Counted from the stretch's first letter, positions 27,519 to 37,028 are shown. The stretch: 64,000 bases of DNA from Paraburkholderia aromaticivorans (GCF_002278075.1 NZ_CP022989.1:3844001-3908000), one strand, 5' to 3'. Notes: generated by a model not told the origin, from the sequence alone. Numbers and translations are program-made.

Positions 27519-28364
27519 ATGGAACTCGAATGGCGCGATCTGGCCTTTCATCGCGAGATCGGCGCGGTTATCGAAGCGCTCGATAGCGCGCAATTCTGGA
27601 CTCGCCTCACGCGCGCACTCGAACGGTATGTCGCCTTCGACAACTGGGTCGCGTTGCGCTTCACGACGGGCGAGGCGCCGCTCGTGTGCGCCGAATCGCC
27701 GATGCCCGACGGCACCGTGGACACGATGTTCCAGGATTATCTGGCCGCGCTCTATCAACTCGATCCGTTCTATATCGCCGCCACCGAGAAGCCCGCGTCG
27801 GGCTTCGTCACGCTGGCCGATGTCGCGCCCGACAACTTCTCGATGACCGATTACTACCAGCGATACTTCCAGAAGAACATTGTCGGCGACGAGGTGCATT
27901 TCAACTACATGATCGACGCGCGGCATACGCTCGCCTTTTCGCTGGGCGCGACGCATCGCTATGCGGAGCGCGATCTGGCGGTGCTCGCGCTGTCCGCGCC
28001 GTGGGTGATCGCGCTTTTGCGGCAACGCTTGCCCTACGAGACATTCGACGCAGCGCGGCCGGCCTTGAACGAAGCGCCCCCCTTAACGGTGACGGAATCA
28101 CCCGCCGCCACCGACGCCCCCGCCTATGCCGCGCGCTTCGAACAGGTCGCGTCCGCGGGCGGCCGCGCGTCGCTCACCGCGCGCGAAGTGGAAGTGGCCA
28201 TGCTCACCTTGAGCGGATTTTCGACGCGCGCGATCGCGGAGAAACTGACGATCTCCTTCGAGACCGTGCGCGCGCACAAGAAGCACATCTACACGAAGCT
28301 GAACGTCAGTTCACAGTCGGAGCTGTTCGCACTGTTCTATGAAGCGGGACGCCAGGGCGCATGA
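27519..28364 (+). CDS. LuxR-family transcriptional regulator
   Basis: 281 residues. The N-terminal 200 residues form an autoinducer-binding-like or other sensory domain (FDNWVALRF..., YFQKNIVGDEVHFNYMIDA) without a clear acyl-homoserine-lactone signature. C-terminal LuxR HTH: LTAREVEVAMLTLSGFSTRAIAEKL, then FETVRAHKKHIYTKLNV. No luxI-type synthase lies nearby, so it is a solo regulator. It is divergent from the amidase-permease pair, its most likely target. Confidence 0.9.
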   Translation: MELEWRDLAFHREIGAVIEALDSAQFWTRLTRALERYVAFDNWVALRFTTGEAPLVCAESPMPDGTVDTMFQDYLAALYQLDPFYIAATEKPASGFVTLADVAPDNFSMTDYYQRYFQKNIVGDEVHFNYMIDARHTLAFSLGATHRYAERDLAVLALSAPWVIALLRQRLPYETFDAARPALNEAPPLTVTESPAATDAPAYAARFEQVASAGGRASLTAREVEVAMLTLSGFSTRAIAEKLTISFETVRAHKKHIYTKLNVSSQSELFALFYEAGRQGA

Positions 28365-28379
28365 CGTCCCGCTTTTTTC
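28343..28379 (+). terminator. Intrinsic terminator overlapping the LuxR stop codon
   Basis: Stem AGCGGGAC/GTCCCGCT (28343-28350 with 28366-28373) followed by seven T. The upstream arm is inside the last codons of the LuxR gene and the stop lies in the loop. Confidence 0.9.
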
Positions 28380-28406
28380 TCGCCGGATCGCGTCAACCCG
28401 TTTCTA

Positions 28407-29144
28407 TCAGGAGCCGCACGCGGCGCAACCGCCTTGCGTGGTTTCTTCATAGCGGTCGTGATGCCTGACCCAGTCGGTCAGATTGCTGTCTTCATTGCGG
28501 CCCTTCGGCGTAACGTCGAGATGCGCGTAGGTATTGATGAAGCGTTCGTCACCGCGTCCATAGCAGGAATACGTGTGATACACGTCGCCTTGTTCGTCCT
28601 TGTAGAACACGCTGTGGCCGTGTTGTTCGTCGATGCCGACGTCATCCTCAGTGAAGTTGTAGAACGCCTTCCTGCTTGCCAGCTCTTCGGGCGTGAACGA
28701 CACGTGATAGTCGAAATTGAAATCACTGCCGTTCGACGACACCCACGGAAAGGTCCAGCCCATGCGTTTCCTGAAAGCCTCGATCTTCGCAAGCGGCGCG
28801 CGCGACACCGTCACGTACGAGACGTCGTGATGTTCGAGATGCGTGACGATCCCGGTCATGTGATCCGACAGAAACGAGCAGCCGACGCAGCCCTCTTCCC
28901 AATCCGGGCCGAGCATGAAGTGATAGACGATCAACTGGCTGCGCCCGTCGAACAGATCGGCCAGCGTCTTGCGGCCCTGCGGCGTATCGAACGTGTAGGT
29001 CTTGTCGACCTTGACCCACGGCAGCGCGCGACGTTTGCGCGCAAGTTCGTCGCCGGCGCGCATATGCGCCTTTTCTTCAGCTAACAATGCCCGGCTGGCA
29101 GCCAGCCATTCCTCTTGAGAACCAGTACGGTGTTGCGGTTCCAT
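28407..29144 (-). CDS. DUF899 thioredoxin-like protein
   Basis: 245 residues of the DUF899 family, predicted thioredoxin-fold. Signatures: YTFDTPQGRKTLADLF, FMLGPDWEEGCVGCSFLSDHM (a CxxC pair), MGWTFPWVSS and CYGRGDERFINTYAHLD. The C-terminus GGCAACGS has a second CxxC. Start ATG 29144 follows AAAGGAGA; the frame to 29177 is not needed. Activity is unknown; family members are often found with SRPBCC/ArsR genes, as here. Confidence 0.9.
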   Translation of the reverse strand: MEPQHRTGSQEEWLAASRALLAEEKAHMRAGDELARKRRALPWVKVDKTYTFDTPQGRKTLADLFDGRSQLIVYHFMLGPDWEEGCVGCSFLSDHMTGIVTHLEHHDVSYVTVSRAPLAKIEAFRKRMGWTFPWVSSNGSDFNFDYHVSFTPEELASRKAFYNFTEDDVGIDEQHGHSVFYKDEQGDVYHTYSCYGRGDERFINTYAHLDVTPKGRNEDSNLTDWVRHHDRYEETTQGGCAACGS

Positions 29145-29221
29145 CTGCGTCTCCTTTGCCTGCATCGCGCAGGCCAATCAGCGCGCCCCGCGGGAAGCCC
29201 CCGCGGGGACATGCACACCAT

Positions 29222-29650
29222 TCAGGCCACGTAGCGTTCCAGCGAATCGATCCCATCGGTCCAGCCGCGGCGATGATCTTCGCGCTGGGCGTCGTCGGCA
29301 AGACGTTCGTGTGTGAGCGTGAGCCACGTGCCATCGCCGTCCGGTTCCAGCAGCAGCGTGACCTGCGATTCATGCTCCGGGCTATAGCGCCATACCCACG
29401 TGAAGACGAGCTTGCGGTCGGGCACCACCTCCAGATACTGGCCGTTGACCTCGACTTCGTTGCCGTCCGGCTTGCGATATACGATCGCGTAACGCCCGTC
29501 GACGCGCACATCCAGTTCCACACGCACCACGTCGGCGCCGCCCGGATGCATCCACGTCATGAATTGCGCCGGTTCCGTCCAGGCGCGGAAGACTTTGGCG
29601 GGCGCGGCGTTGAGACGCCGCTGGAGGGTGAGGCTGGGCTGGGCGGACAT
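29222..29650 (-). CDS. SRPBCC (AHSA1-like) domain protein
   Basis: 142 residues, START/AHSA1 fold: TLQRRLNAAPAKVFRAWTEPAQFMTWMHP at the N-terminus and GWTDGIDSLERYV at the C-terminus are typical of the family usually paired with ArsR regulators. ATG 29650 has GAGGAG upstream. Its first 94 bp overlap the end of the ArsR gene in another frame. Likely binds a hydrophobic ligand; role unknown. Confidence 0.9.
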   Translation of the reverse strand: MSAQPSLTLQRRLNAAPAKVFRAWTEPAQFMTWMHPGGADVVRVELDVRVDGRYAIVYRKPDGNEVEVNGQYLEVVPDRKLVFTWVWRYSPEHESQVTLLLEPDGDGTWLTLTHERLADDAQREDHRRGWTDGIDSLERYVA

Positions 29651-29982
29651 GGGGCTTGCTCCTCTTCGACGAAAGCGGCCAGACGATCGAGTGATTCGGA
29701 CCAGAAGCGCTGATAGCGGCCGAGCCACTCCATGGCTTCCTCCATCGGCCCGGCGCACAGGCGGCAAGCCACCGTGCGGCCGGTTTTGCTGCGCGTGATG
29801 AGACCCGCCTCTGACAGCACGTCGAGGTGCTTCATCACTGCGGGCAAGGACATCGCAAACGGCTCGGCGAGTTCGCTGACCGATAGATCGTTCGCCGACA
29901 GACGCGCGAGCAACGCCCGCCGTGTCGGGTCGGACAGCGCGGCAAACGTGCGATTCAGCAATGCTTCATTAAACTTAACCAT
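29557..29982 (-). CDS. ArsR-family transcriptional regulator
   Basis: 141 residues from ATG 29982. Winged HTH: FAALSDPTRRALLARLSANDLSVSELAEPFAMSLPAVMKHLDVL. No metal-binding Cys pair is visible in the DNA-recognition helix, so this is the non-metal AHSA1-linked subgroup. The last 30 or so residues (PCPPSPASPSSGV...) are low complexity and overlap the SRPBCC gene by 94 bp; relatives end about there, so this tail may be a run-on past a lost stop. Confidence 0.9.
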   Translation of the reverse strand: MVKFNEALLNRTFAALSDPTRRALLARLSANDLSVSELAEPFAMSLPAVMKHLDVLSEAGLITRSKTGRTVACRLCAGPMEEAMEWLGRYQRFWSESLDRLAAFVEEEQAPCPPSPASPSSGVSTPRPPKSSAPGRNRRNS

Positions 29983-29991
29983 AAGGTTAAG
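29974..29991. promoter_or_regulatory. ArsR operator candidate
   Basis: CTTAACC-ATAA-GGTTAAG, 7-bp arms, overlapping the ArsR start codon. The position suits autorepression of the ArsR-SRPBCC unit. Confidence 0.65.
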
Positions 29992-30250
29992 TATAGAAAC
30001 GAAGCGTGGGATGTCAAGGACGGGCCGGCACTTTCGCAAAGCGCGCCGCACCCCGCGCGAGGGGCGCGGCAAAAAGATACGCGGCGCGCCGCAGATGAAA
30101 CCTGCAACGCGCCGCGTCAAGGTGGAGAACAACCGACTACAGGCTCGAGCAAAGCGGCCAATGTCGCGCCACCCGGCCCTCGCTTTCCAGCAAAGATCCG
30201 ATAGATTCAAACCCGGGCGTCGGCAACGTCCGAGCCCATTCCCGCTGCGA

Positions 30251-31633
30251 TCAGATCGCCCAGCCGCCGAGATAGAAACCCACCAGCACGATCGCGATGA
30301 CAACCGTGCCCACGTTCAGCTTGCGATATTCGCCGCTCACCACGCGGCCGATCACCAGCGTCGCGAAGCCGAGCATGATGCCCGTCACGATGTTGGCGGT
30401 CAGCACGATGAACACCGCGCACATCAGACCGGACATCGAGTCCACCATGTCGTCCATATGCAGCTTGCTGACGTTCGAGAGCATCAGCAGACCGACGTAC
30501 ATCAGCGCGGGAGCCGTCGCATACGAAGGCACGAGGCCCGCGAGCGGCGAGAAGAACATCACCACGAGGAACAGCAGACCGACCACCGCTGCCGCCATGC
30601 CGGTCTTCGCGCCTGCCGCCACGCCCACCGTCGATTCGATATATGCCGCCGCCGGCGCGCCGCCCAGCAGCCCCGAGAAAATCGAGCTCAGCGAGTCGGC
30701 CGTCAAGGCGCGGCCACCGTTGATGATGCGGCCGTTTTCATCGAGTTGCCCGGCTTGTCCCGCGACGGCGCGGATCGTGCCCGTGGCGTCGAACACCGCG
30801 GTCATCACGAGGGCCAGCACGCTCGGCAGGACGGCCATCGACAGCGCGCCCTTAATGTCCATCGCGCCGATCAGCGACGCGTGACCCGGCGCGCTCAGCG
30901 ACGGCACGGCGAACACGCCGTGGAACGACACGGCCGGATCGATGACGAGCGCGATCGCCGAAATCGCCACGATCACGATCAGGATCGAGCCCGGCACGCG
31001 GCGGCGCACCAGACCGAAGATAGCCGCGAGTCCCGCCACCGACATCAGGGCCGGCAACGCCGTGATATTGCCGAGCGACACCGGCAAACCGGCGCCGGGA
31101 TTCTTCACGACGAGACCGACGTCGTTCGCGGCGATCAGCAGCAGAAAGAGGCCAATGCCGATTCCCGTGCCGTGCGCGATGCCGGTCGGCAGATTGCGCA
31201 GAATCCACGAACGCACGCCCGTCACCGAGATCGCGGTGAACACCACGCCCATCAGGAACACCGCGCCGAGCGCGACGTTCGGCTGCAGGCCCTTGCCGAG
31301 CACGAGGCCGAACGCGGTGAATGCCGTCAGCGAAATCGCGCAGCCGATCGCGATCGGCAAACGCGCCCACACGCCCATCAGCAGCGAGCCGAAGGCCGTG
31401 GTCAGACACACGGCGACGAACACCGCACTCGTGTCGAAGCCCGCCTTGCCGAACATGCCCGGCACGACGAACACGGAATAGACCATCGCGAGGAAGGTCG
31501 TGATACCCGCGACGATCTCCTGACGCTGCGAGCTGCCGCGTGAAGAGATTTCGAAGTAGCGGTCGAGAAAACCCTTTCCGTCGAATGATTCGGCGCCGAC
31601 TTCGGAAATCGGTTGGGCGTGGGGTTCCATCAT
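30251..31633 (-). CDS. NCS2-family purine permease (AzgA/GhxP type)
   Basis: 460 residues with about 12-14 membrane segments. [25 protein letters not shown] is the typical AzgA-type first helix. [19 protein letters not shown] and [22 protein letters not shown] follow, then the second broken-helix region [20 protein letters not shown]. Likely imports adenine, guanine or hypoxanthine with protons. ATG 31633 has AAAGGAGG 8 nt upstream; the frame to 31774 is not needed. Two hairpins lie in its leader. Confidence 0.92.
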   Translation of the reverse strand: MMEPHAQPISEVGAESFDGKGFLDRYFEISSRGSSQRQEIVAGITTFLAMVYSVFVVPGMFGKAGFDTSAVFVAVCLTTAFGSLLMGVWARLPIAIGCAISLTAFTAFGLVLGKGLQPNVALGAVFLMGVVFTAISVTGVRSWILRNLPTGIAHGTGIGIGLFLLLIAANDVGLVVKNPGAGLPVSLGNITALPALMSVAGLAAIFGLVRRRVPGSILIVIVAISAIALVIDPAVSFHGVFAVPSLSAPGHASLIGAMDIKGALSMAVLPSVLALVMTAVFDATGTIRAVAGQAGQLDENGRIINGGRALTADSLSSIFSGLLGGAPAAAYIESTVGVAAGAKTGMAAAVVGLLFLVVMFFSPLAGLVPSYATAPALMYVGLLMLSNVSKLHMDDMVDSMSGLMCAVFIVLTANIVTGIMLGFATLVIGRVVSGEYRKLNVGTVVIAIVLVGFYLGGWAI

Positions 31634-32100
31634 GATGAGTGCCTCCTTTATCAGCGTGCTGAAACGGCCGTCGATACGGCCGCCATCAGGTTCGTCTCGT
31701 TGCGTTTGGTTTAGTGTGGTTGCGGTCTTTTTTTGCTGTCTCGAAATGTAGGGCAACACAAATATGTCTCCCATCGCATGAATGGCATGCCCGACATGTC
31801 GCGACGCTTATATCGTTTAAGGGACGCCAGACCAGCTCGACGGCCCGCGCGTTTACACCTACGGTTTGCCACGAAGATATGAAAGGGTTTTGAGAGATTC
31901 GACGCGTGTCGATCGGCCTCAATCGACCGCGGCCGGGTACCGAAGCGGCAGAGCGCGGCATGAACCATGCTTGGGGCAACCTGTCAGACTGCCTGCGAAA
32001 CCGGAGCCGCCCAACGTCGCGGGTTACACTCTGGCCCGTACCTGTCTTAACTGCGGCGGCCCACTGCGGCCGTCCGCACCGGCCCTTGGAGTCCTTCTTG
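31634..32100. other. Divergent promoter region of purine permease and PRC lipoprotein genes
   Basis: 467 bp with no supported gene. Near the permease the minus-strand leader can form CGGCCGT-CGAT-ACGGCCG (31663-31680) and a second small CAGC/GCTG hairpin just before the AAAGGAGG. I see no purine-riboswitch core. AT-rich runs around 31720-31760 are candidate promoter DNA. Confidence 0.45.
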
Positions 32101-33099
32101 ATGAGCGGCGGTTTCTCGCGTCCTGCCTGGCGTCACTTGCTTCTTGCTGTGTTCGCTCTGTTCGCGCTGTCTGGTTGCAGCAGCCTGTTGTGGGGCCCGC
32201 AGCAGGCGCCGATCGTCGATGCCACGGTGATGCCCGTCGAGCCCGCCAGCGCGCCGGTGGCCGCGTCCGCGCCCGAACCGGTCGAGACCGAAGCAGCCGA
32301 ACCCGAGCAGCCGAGAAAGCCGAAGAAACCGGTCGTCAAGCCGCACAAGGTCGAGCCTCCGCCGCCCGTCGTCGCGCCCGCGCCGCCGCCTCCGCCGCCC
32401 CCGCCGCTGATCGTGCTGCGTACGATCGAGCGCAGCGAGGCGCGCGCGCTGCTCGATAGCGAAGTGCAGAAGCCCGATGGCAAAGTGGTCGGACGCGCGG
32501 TCGATCTGATCGCGGACGCCGGCGGCAAGCCGCGTGAAATGGTCGTGAATCTGCAGGGGTTCCTCGGTGTGGGCGACCGCAAGGTGAACTTCCCGTGGAG
32601 CTCGTTCCGCTTCACGCCGTCTGCGAAAACCGCGCCTATCACGCTCACCGTTGCCGCGATTCCGGCGAACGCGGCCAGATCCGCCGCGCCCGCGTTGCAA
32701 TTGCCGCTGATCGACGCCACCGTCGAGCGCTCGAACGGCGCCAAGGTCGGCCGCGTGATCGACGTGCTGATCGACGCCAACGCGCAACCGCAGGCGGTCG
32801 TGCTCGACGTCAACGGCATGGTCAGCACCGAGCGGCGCACGATTGCCGCCAGCTGGTCGGCGCTGCGGTTCATCACCAAAGACAAGGCGTTGCATCCGCT
32901 GCTCGAGTTGAGCGATGCGCAGATCAATGCGTCGCCGCCTTATGCGAACGACAAGCCGATCCGCGCGGTGTCGCCGGCGCCGCCTCCCGCGCCAGCGCCA
33001 GCGCCAGCGCCCGCTCCTGCTTCCGCGCCCGCCGCCGTTGCGGCGCCTGCCGCCGCGGCTACGACCACGGCGGTTTCCAACGCGCGGGCGGCCCGATGA
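32101..33099 (+). CDS. Proline-rich PRC-barrel lipoprotein
   Basis: 332 residues. Lipoprotein signal with lipobox LSGC (Cys about 26), then a Pro/Lys-rich spacer (KPKKPVVKPHKVEPPPP). Two PRC-barrel-like repeats follow: VVGRAVDLIADAGGKPREMVV and KVGRVIDVLIDANAQPQAVVL. The tail is an Ala-Pro run encoded by a 6-bp GCGCCA repeat (about 32988-33015). ATG 32101 is chosen; upstream frame is Arg-rich. It overlaps the MFS gene by ATGA, so the two are translationally coupled. Probably spans the outer-membrane face and binds a periplasmic target. Confidence 0.85.
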   Translation: MSGGFSRPAWRHLLLAVFALFALSGCSSLLWGPQQAPIVDATVMPVEPASAPVAASAPEPVETEAAEPEQPRKPKKPVVKPHKVEPPPPVVAPAPPPPPPPPLIVLRTIERSEARALLDSEVQKPDGKVVGRAVDLIADAGGKPREMVVNLQGFLGVGDRKVNFPWSSFRFTPSAKTAPITLTVAAIPANAARSAAPALQLPLIDATVERSNGAKVGRVIDVLIDANAQPQAVVLDVNGMVSTERRTIAASWSALRFITKDKALHPLLELSDAQINASPPYANDKPIRAVSPAPPPAPAPAPAPAPASAPAAVAAPAAAATTTAVSNARAAR

Positions 33100-34349
33100 C
33101 CGGCCGCACTCTGGTAACGGCGCGCAGCTTGCGCGCGCTCGATTGGCTGAATTTCTTCGTCGCCAACGTGCAAACAGGTTTTGGACCGTTCATCGCGTCC
33201 TATCTCGCCTCGCATAAGTGGACGCAGGGCGAGATCGGCATGGCGCTCTCGGTGGGTACGATCAGCGCGATGGTGAGCCAGGTGCCGGGCGGCGCCGCCG
33301 TCGACGCGTTGCGCAACAAGAAAGGCGCGGCGGCCTGGGCGATCATCGCAATCATCTTGAGCGCGGTACTGCTGGCCGTCAGTCCGACGGTGCTGCCGGT
33401 GATCGCCGCCGAGGTGTTTCACGGCTTCGCGAGCTGCATGCTGACCCCGGCGCTCGCCGCGATTTCGTTCGCGCTGGTGGGACGGGCGAATCTCGGCGAC
33501 CGGCTCGGGCGCAATGCGCGCTGGGCGTCGATCGGCAGCGCGGTTGCCGCCGGCCTGATGGGCGTGTTCGGCGAGTACTATTCGCCGCGCGCGGTGTTCT
33601 GGCTGACCGCCGCGCTCGCCGTGCCGGCCCTCTTCGCGCTGACGATGATCCAGCGCACCGACACCGTCGAGTTGCCGAAGGCCGCGCCGACGCCGCAGCA
33701 GATCGAGCGGCGCGAGAGTTTGCGCGAGTTGTTGCGTGACAAGCGGATGCTGCTGTTCGCGGCGTGCATCGTGCTGTTCCATCTGTCGAATGCTGCGATG
33801 CTCAATCTCGCCGCGGGAGAAGTGACGGCCGGCATGGGCGACAACGTGCAGCTCGTGATTGCGGCCTGCATCATCGTGCCGCAGGCGATCGTGGCGATCA
33901 TGTCGCCGTGGGTCGGACGCTCGGCCGAGCGTTGGGGACGCCGGCCGATTCTGCTGCTCGGGTTTTCAGCGCTGCCGATCCGGGCGTTGTTGTTTGCCGG
34001 AATCAGCAGCCCTTATCTGCTCGTGCCGGTGCAGATGCTCGATGGTTTGAGCGCTGCCGTGTTCGGGGTGATGCTGCCGCTGATTGCCGCCGATGTGGCG
34101 GGCGGTAAGGGGCGCTATAACCTGTGTATTGGCCTGTTTGGATTGGCGGCCGGAATCGGGGCTACGTTGAGCACGACCGCAGCCGGGTTTGTGGCGGACC
34201 ATTTTGGGAATGCGGTGAGCTTTTTTGGTTTGGCCGCGGCTGGAGCGTTGGCTGTTCTGCTGGTGTGGGCCGCCATGCCGGAGACTCGGGATGCGGCGGC
34301 TGAAGATGAGGCGCCGGTGGCGGATGCGGGAGAGTCGGCGGTTCGGTGA
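33096..34349 (+). CDS. MFS transporter
   Basis: 417 residues and about 12 helices. FFVANVQTGFGPFIASYLASHKWTQGEIGMALSVGTISAM and the loop-2 sequence VDALRNKKGA are drug/metabolite-exporter-like, and ERWGRRPILLLGF the equivalent in the second half. ATG 33096 overlaps the lipoprotein stop by 4 bp. Substrate unknown. Confidence 0.88.
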   Translation: MTGRTLVTARSLRALDWLNFFVANVQTGFGPFIASYLASHKWTQGEIGMALSVGTISAMVSQVPGGAAVDALRNKKGAAAWAIIAIILSAVLLAVSPTVLPVIAAEVFHGFASCMLTPALAAISFALVGRANLGDRLGRNARWASIGSAVAAGLMGVFGEYYSPRAVFWLTAALAVPALFALTMIQRTDTVELPKAAPTPQQIERRESLRELLRDKRMLLFAACIVLFHLSNAAMLNLAAGEVTAGMGDNVQLVIAACIIVPQAIVAIMSPWVGRSAERWGRRPILLLGFSALPIRALLFAGISSPYLLVPVQMLDGLSAAVFGVMLPLIAADVAGGKGRYNLCIGLFGLAAGIGATLSTTAAGFVADHFGNAVSFFGLAAAGALAVLLVWAAMPETRDAAAEDEAPVADAGESAVR

Positions 34350-34404
34350 TGGATGTGGGGTGTTGCCCGTGCCGCACAGGCAGCACCCCACAGGCAACAC
34401 CTCA

Positions 34405-35790
34405 CTACCCAATATCCCGCCCAGCAGTCTCCCGCATAAACGGCAACGGCAACAAAGAAACCACCCCACACCCGATCAGATACCACGCCGGCGCGAGATT
34501 ACTCCCCGAAACCTGAATCAACCACGTAGCAAAAAACTGCGCAAATCCACCGAAAATGGACACCCCAAGACAATAAACAATCGACATCCCAGTCGCGCGA
34601 ATCTCGCGAGGAAACATCTCCGGCAACATGACGATATTAGGCACCGCGGTAAACGCAACCAGCACGGCCAGCCCCGCGACCACCGACAACAGAACCGGCA
34701 CCGTCGGCGAAGCATTGATAATCATGAACGCCGGATACACGGCCACAATCAGCAGCACACGCGAAACCCACAACACATGCTTGCGCCCGACGCGATCCGA
34801 CAACGCCCCTGCAAATGGCGAACAGATCACCGTCACCACAGCAGCCGTCCACGCAGCCCAGAGCGCCGACGACATCGGCAAATGCAAAATCCGGATCGCG
34901 TACGTGGACAGATAGAACAGCACGATATAGTTCGCCGCCGTGCCGCCGATCGTCGTCAGAACGCCCGTCGCGATCACGCGGGAATGCTCGCGAAACAGCT
35001 TGCGCACCGGCTGCGAGGCGGGTCGCGAGACAGGCTGCAAAGTCGCCGCGACACCCTCGCCCGCGTGCGGCGCCGAGCTCTCTTCGACACCCGGCAGCGT
35101 TTCATCCAGATGCCGCCGGATATAGATGCCGATCGGCCCCATCGCCATGCCGATCACGAACGGCACCCGCCAACCCCAGCTCTCCAGCGCGGCGGTTGAA
35201 AGCGCCGCGGCCAACGCGACACCGAGCAACGATCCGCACACCGTGTTCAAGCCCTGGCTCACGAACTGCCAGCTGCCGTAAAAGCCGCGCGTCTGATTGC
35301 TGCCATACTCCAGCAACAGCGAGGTCGACGCCCCGACCTCGCCACCCAGCGCAAAGCCCTGAATCAGCCGCGCCAGAATCACCAGCAGCGGCGCGGCCAT
35401 GCCGATCGCCGCGTAAGTCGGCGCGAACGCGATGATCGCGGAGCCGAGCGTCATCAGCCACAGCGTGAGACTCATCGCGGCCTTGCGGCCCGCGCGATCG
35501 GCATACGCACCGAGCACGATGCCGCCCACCGGACGCATGATGAAGCCGACGCCGAACGTCCCGACCGCCAGCATCAGTTGCGCAAGCTGCCCTTCCACCG
35601 GGAAATACAGCTTGCCGATAATCGTCGCGAAGAAGCTGTAGATCGTGAAGTCGAAAAACTCGAGGCCGTTGCCGAGCGTGATCGCTGCAATTGCCTTGGC
35701 GTGGCTCGCGCGCTTCGCGGGCTGCGCGGCCGCACTCTGCATGGCCAGCGTGTCGGTGCCGGCGGGCTGCGATGTGGCGGAATAGTCCAT
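34405..35790 (-). CDS. MHS-family metabolite:proton symporter (MFS)
   Basis: 461 residues, 12 helices. LGNGLEFFDFTIYSFFATIIGKLYFP and the loop GAYADRAGRKAAM are hallmarks of the metabolite:H+ symporters (citrate, ketoglutarate, proline and related). GFALGGEVGASTSLLLEY is the conserved helix 4-5 motif. ATG 35790 has GGAGAG 7 nt upstream; ATG 35802 is an alternative. 65 bp behind the M20 amidohydrolase gene, so likely brings in its substrate. Confidence 0.9.
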   Translation of the reverse strand: MDYSATSQPAGTDTLAMQSAAAQPAKRASHAKAIAAITLGNGLEFFDFTIYSFFATIIGKLYFPVEGQLAQLMLAVGTFGVGFIMRPVGGIVLGAYADRAGRKAAMSLTLWLMTLGSAIIAFAPTYAAIGMAAPLLVILARLIQGFALGGEVGASTSLLLEYGSNQTRGFYGSWQFVSQGLNTVCGSLLGVALAAALSTAALESWGWRVPFVIGMAMGPIGIYIRRHLDETLPGVEESSAPHAGEGVAATLQPVSRPASQPVRKLFREHSRVIATGVLTTIGGTAANYIVLFYLSTYAIRILHLPMSSALWAAWTAAVVTVICSPFAGALSDRVGRKHVLWVSRVLLIVAVYPAFMIINASPTVPVLLSVVAGLAVLVAFTAVPNIVMLPEMFPREIRATGMSIVYCLGVSIFGGFAQFFATWLIQVSGSNLAPAWYLIGCGVVSLLPLPFMRETAGRDIG

Positions 35791-35855
35791 CTGTCTCTCC
35801 ATGGTGTTCTTGCTGCGGATGCGCGGCTTTGCCCGCTCATGCAATCGCTTGGGCG

Positions 35856-37028
35856 TCAGACCAGAAACGTCTGCGCGAGTCTCACCCAATAGGCCGCGCC
35901 GGTGGCGAGGCAATCGTCGTTGAAGTCGTAGCCGGGGTTGTGGACCATGCAACCGCCCTCGCCGTCGCCATTGCCGATGATGAGATAGCTGCCGGCGCAA
36001 CGCTCCAGCAGGAAGGCGAAATCTTCACTGCCGGTGAGCGGCTGCATGTCCGCGATCAGGCCGCCTTCGCCAAGCCAGTCGAGCGCGACTTGCCGCGCAA
36101 GACCGGTCATGGCCGCATCGTTGACGAGGACCGGATAGCGACGCTGATAATCCACCTGCGCCTGCGCGCCGAACACGGCCGCCTGGCCGCACGCCACCGC
36201 CGTGATGCGTTCCTGCAAGTAATCGCGCACCTCGGGCTTCAATGCGCGCACCGACAGGCGCATCTCGGCCGTCTCCGGAATCACGTTCGGTGCATCGCCC
36301 GCGTGAATCGCGCCGACGGTGATGATCGCCATGTCGAGCGGCGCAATATTGCGCGAGACGATAGACTGCAATGCGAGCACGATCTGCGCGCACACCACCA
36401 CCGGATCGACGGCCTTATGCGGCACCGCGCCATGACCGCCGCGGCCGGTCACCTTGATGATCACCGTATCCGACGAGGCCATGAAAGAGCCCGGCAGGAA
36501 ACCGAACTTGCCCGTCGGGAAGCCTGGCATGTTGTGCATCGCAAACACGGCGTCGCAGGGAAACTGGTCGAACAGGCCGTCCTCGAGCATTTTTTTAGCG
36601 CCGGCCAGGCCCTCTTCCGCGGGCTGGAAAATCAGATTCAACGTACCGTCGAAGCACTTTTCCCGCGCCAGATGTTTGGCCGCGGCGAGCAGCATGGCCG
36701 TGTGGCCGTCGTGACCGCATGCGTGCATCTTGCCGGGCACCTTGCTCGCGTAGGGCAGGCCGGTGGTCTCGTGAATCGGCAGCGCGTCCATGTCGGCGCG
36801 CAGCCCCAGCTTGCGCGTACCGGTGCCGACTTTCAGTTGCCCGACGACACCCGTTTGACCCAGCCCGCGATGCACGGTGTAGCCCCACTCCTGCAAGCGT
36901 TCGGCGACCAGGTCGCCGGTGGCGAACTCTTCGTAAGCCAGTTCGGGCTGCGCGTGAATACGGCGGCGCAGCGCGATCATTTCGTCTTCGAGTTCGGCGA
37001 TGCCCGCCGGAATGGCCATGGTGTTCAC
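35856..37028 (-). CDS. M20-family amidohydrolase (hippurate hydrolase-like)
   Basis: 390 residues. Metal ligands in KMHACGHDGHTAML, FQPAEEGLAGAKKM and the C-terminal MVHNPGYDFND. HAQPELAYEEF is the conserved N-terminal motif. Hydrolyses an N-acyl amino acid or related amide, aromatic in the hippurate type. GTG 37028 has GGAG at good spacing; ATG 37019 is an alternative. Divergent LysR gene 117 bp away is a likely regulator. Confidence 0.9.
   Translation of the reverse strand: MNTMAIPAGIAELEDEMIALRRRIHAQPELAYEEFATGDLVAERLQEWGYTVHRGLGQTGVVGQLKVGTGTRKLGLRADMDALPIHETTGLPYASKVPGKMHACGHDGHTAMLLAAAKHLAREKCFDGTLNLIFQPAEEGLAGAKKMLEDGLFDQFPCDAVFAMHNMPGFPTGKFGFLPGSFMASSDTVIIKVTGRGGHGAVPHKAVDPVVVCAQIVLALQSIVSRNIAPLDMAIITVGAIHAGDAPNVIPETAEMRLSVRALKPEVRDYLQERITAVACGQAAVFGAQAQVDYQRRYPVLVNDAAMTGLARQVALDWLGEGGLIADMQPLTGSEDFAFLLERCAGSYLIIGNGDGEGGCMVHNPGYDFNDDCLATGAAYWVRLAQTFLV

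Noticed and set aside
29222..30303. 248-residue ArsR protein starting at 30303
   Set aside because: The N-terminal 107 residues are Arg/Cys-rich shadow; the ArsR domain starts at MVKFNEALLNRTF (29982).
29732..31543. 603-codon plus-strand frame opposite the purine permease
   Set aside because: His/Arg/Gln-rich shadow of a membrane protein gene; no domain and no ribosome-binding site.
31634..31760. Purine riboswitch ahead of the NCS2 permease
   Set aside because: No three-way junction core or conserved loop sequences; only simple hairpins are visible.
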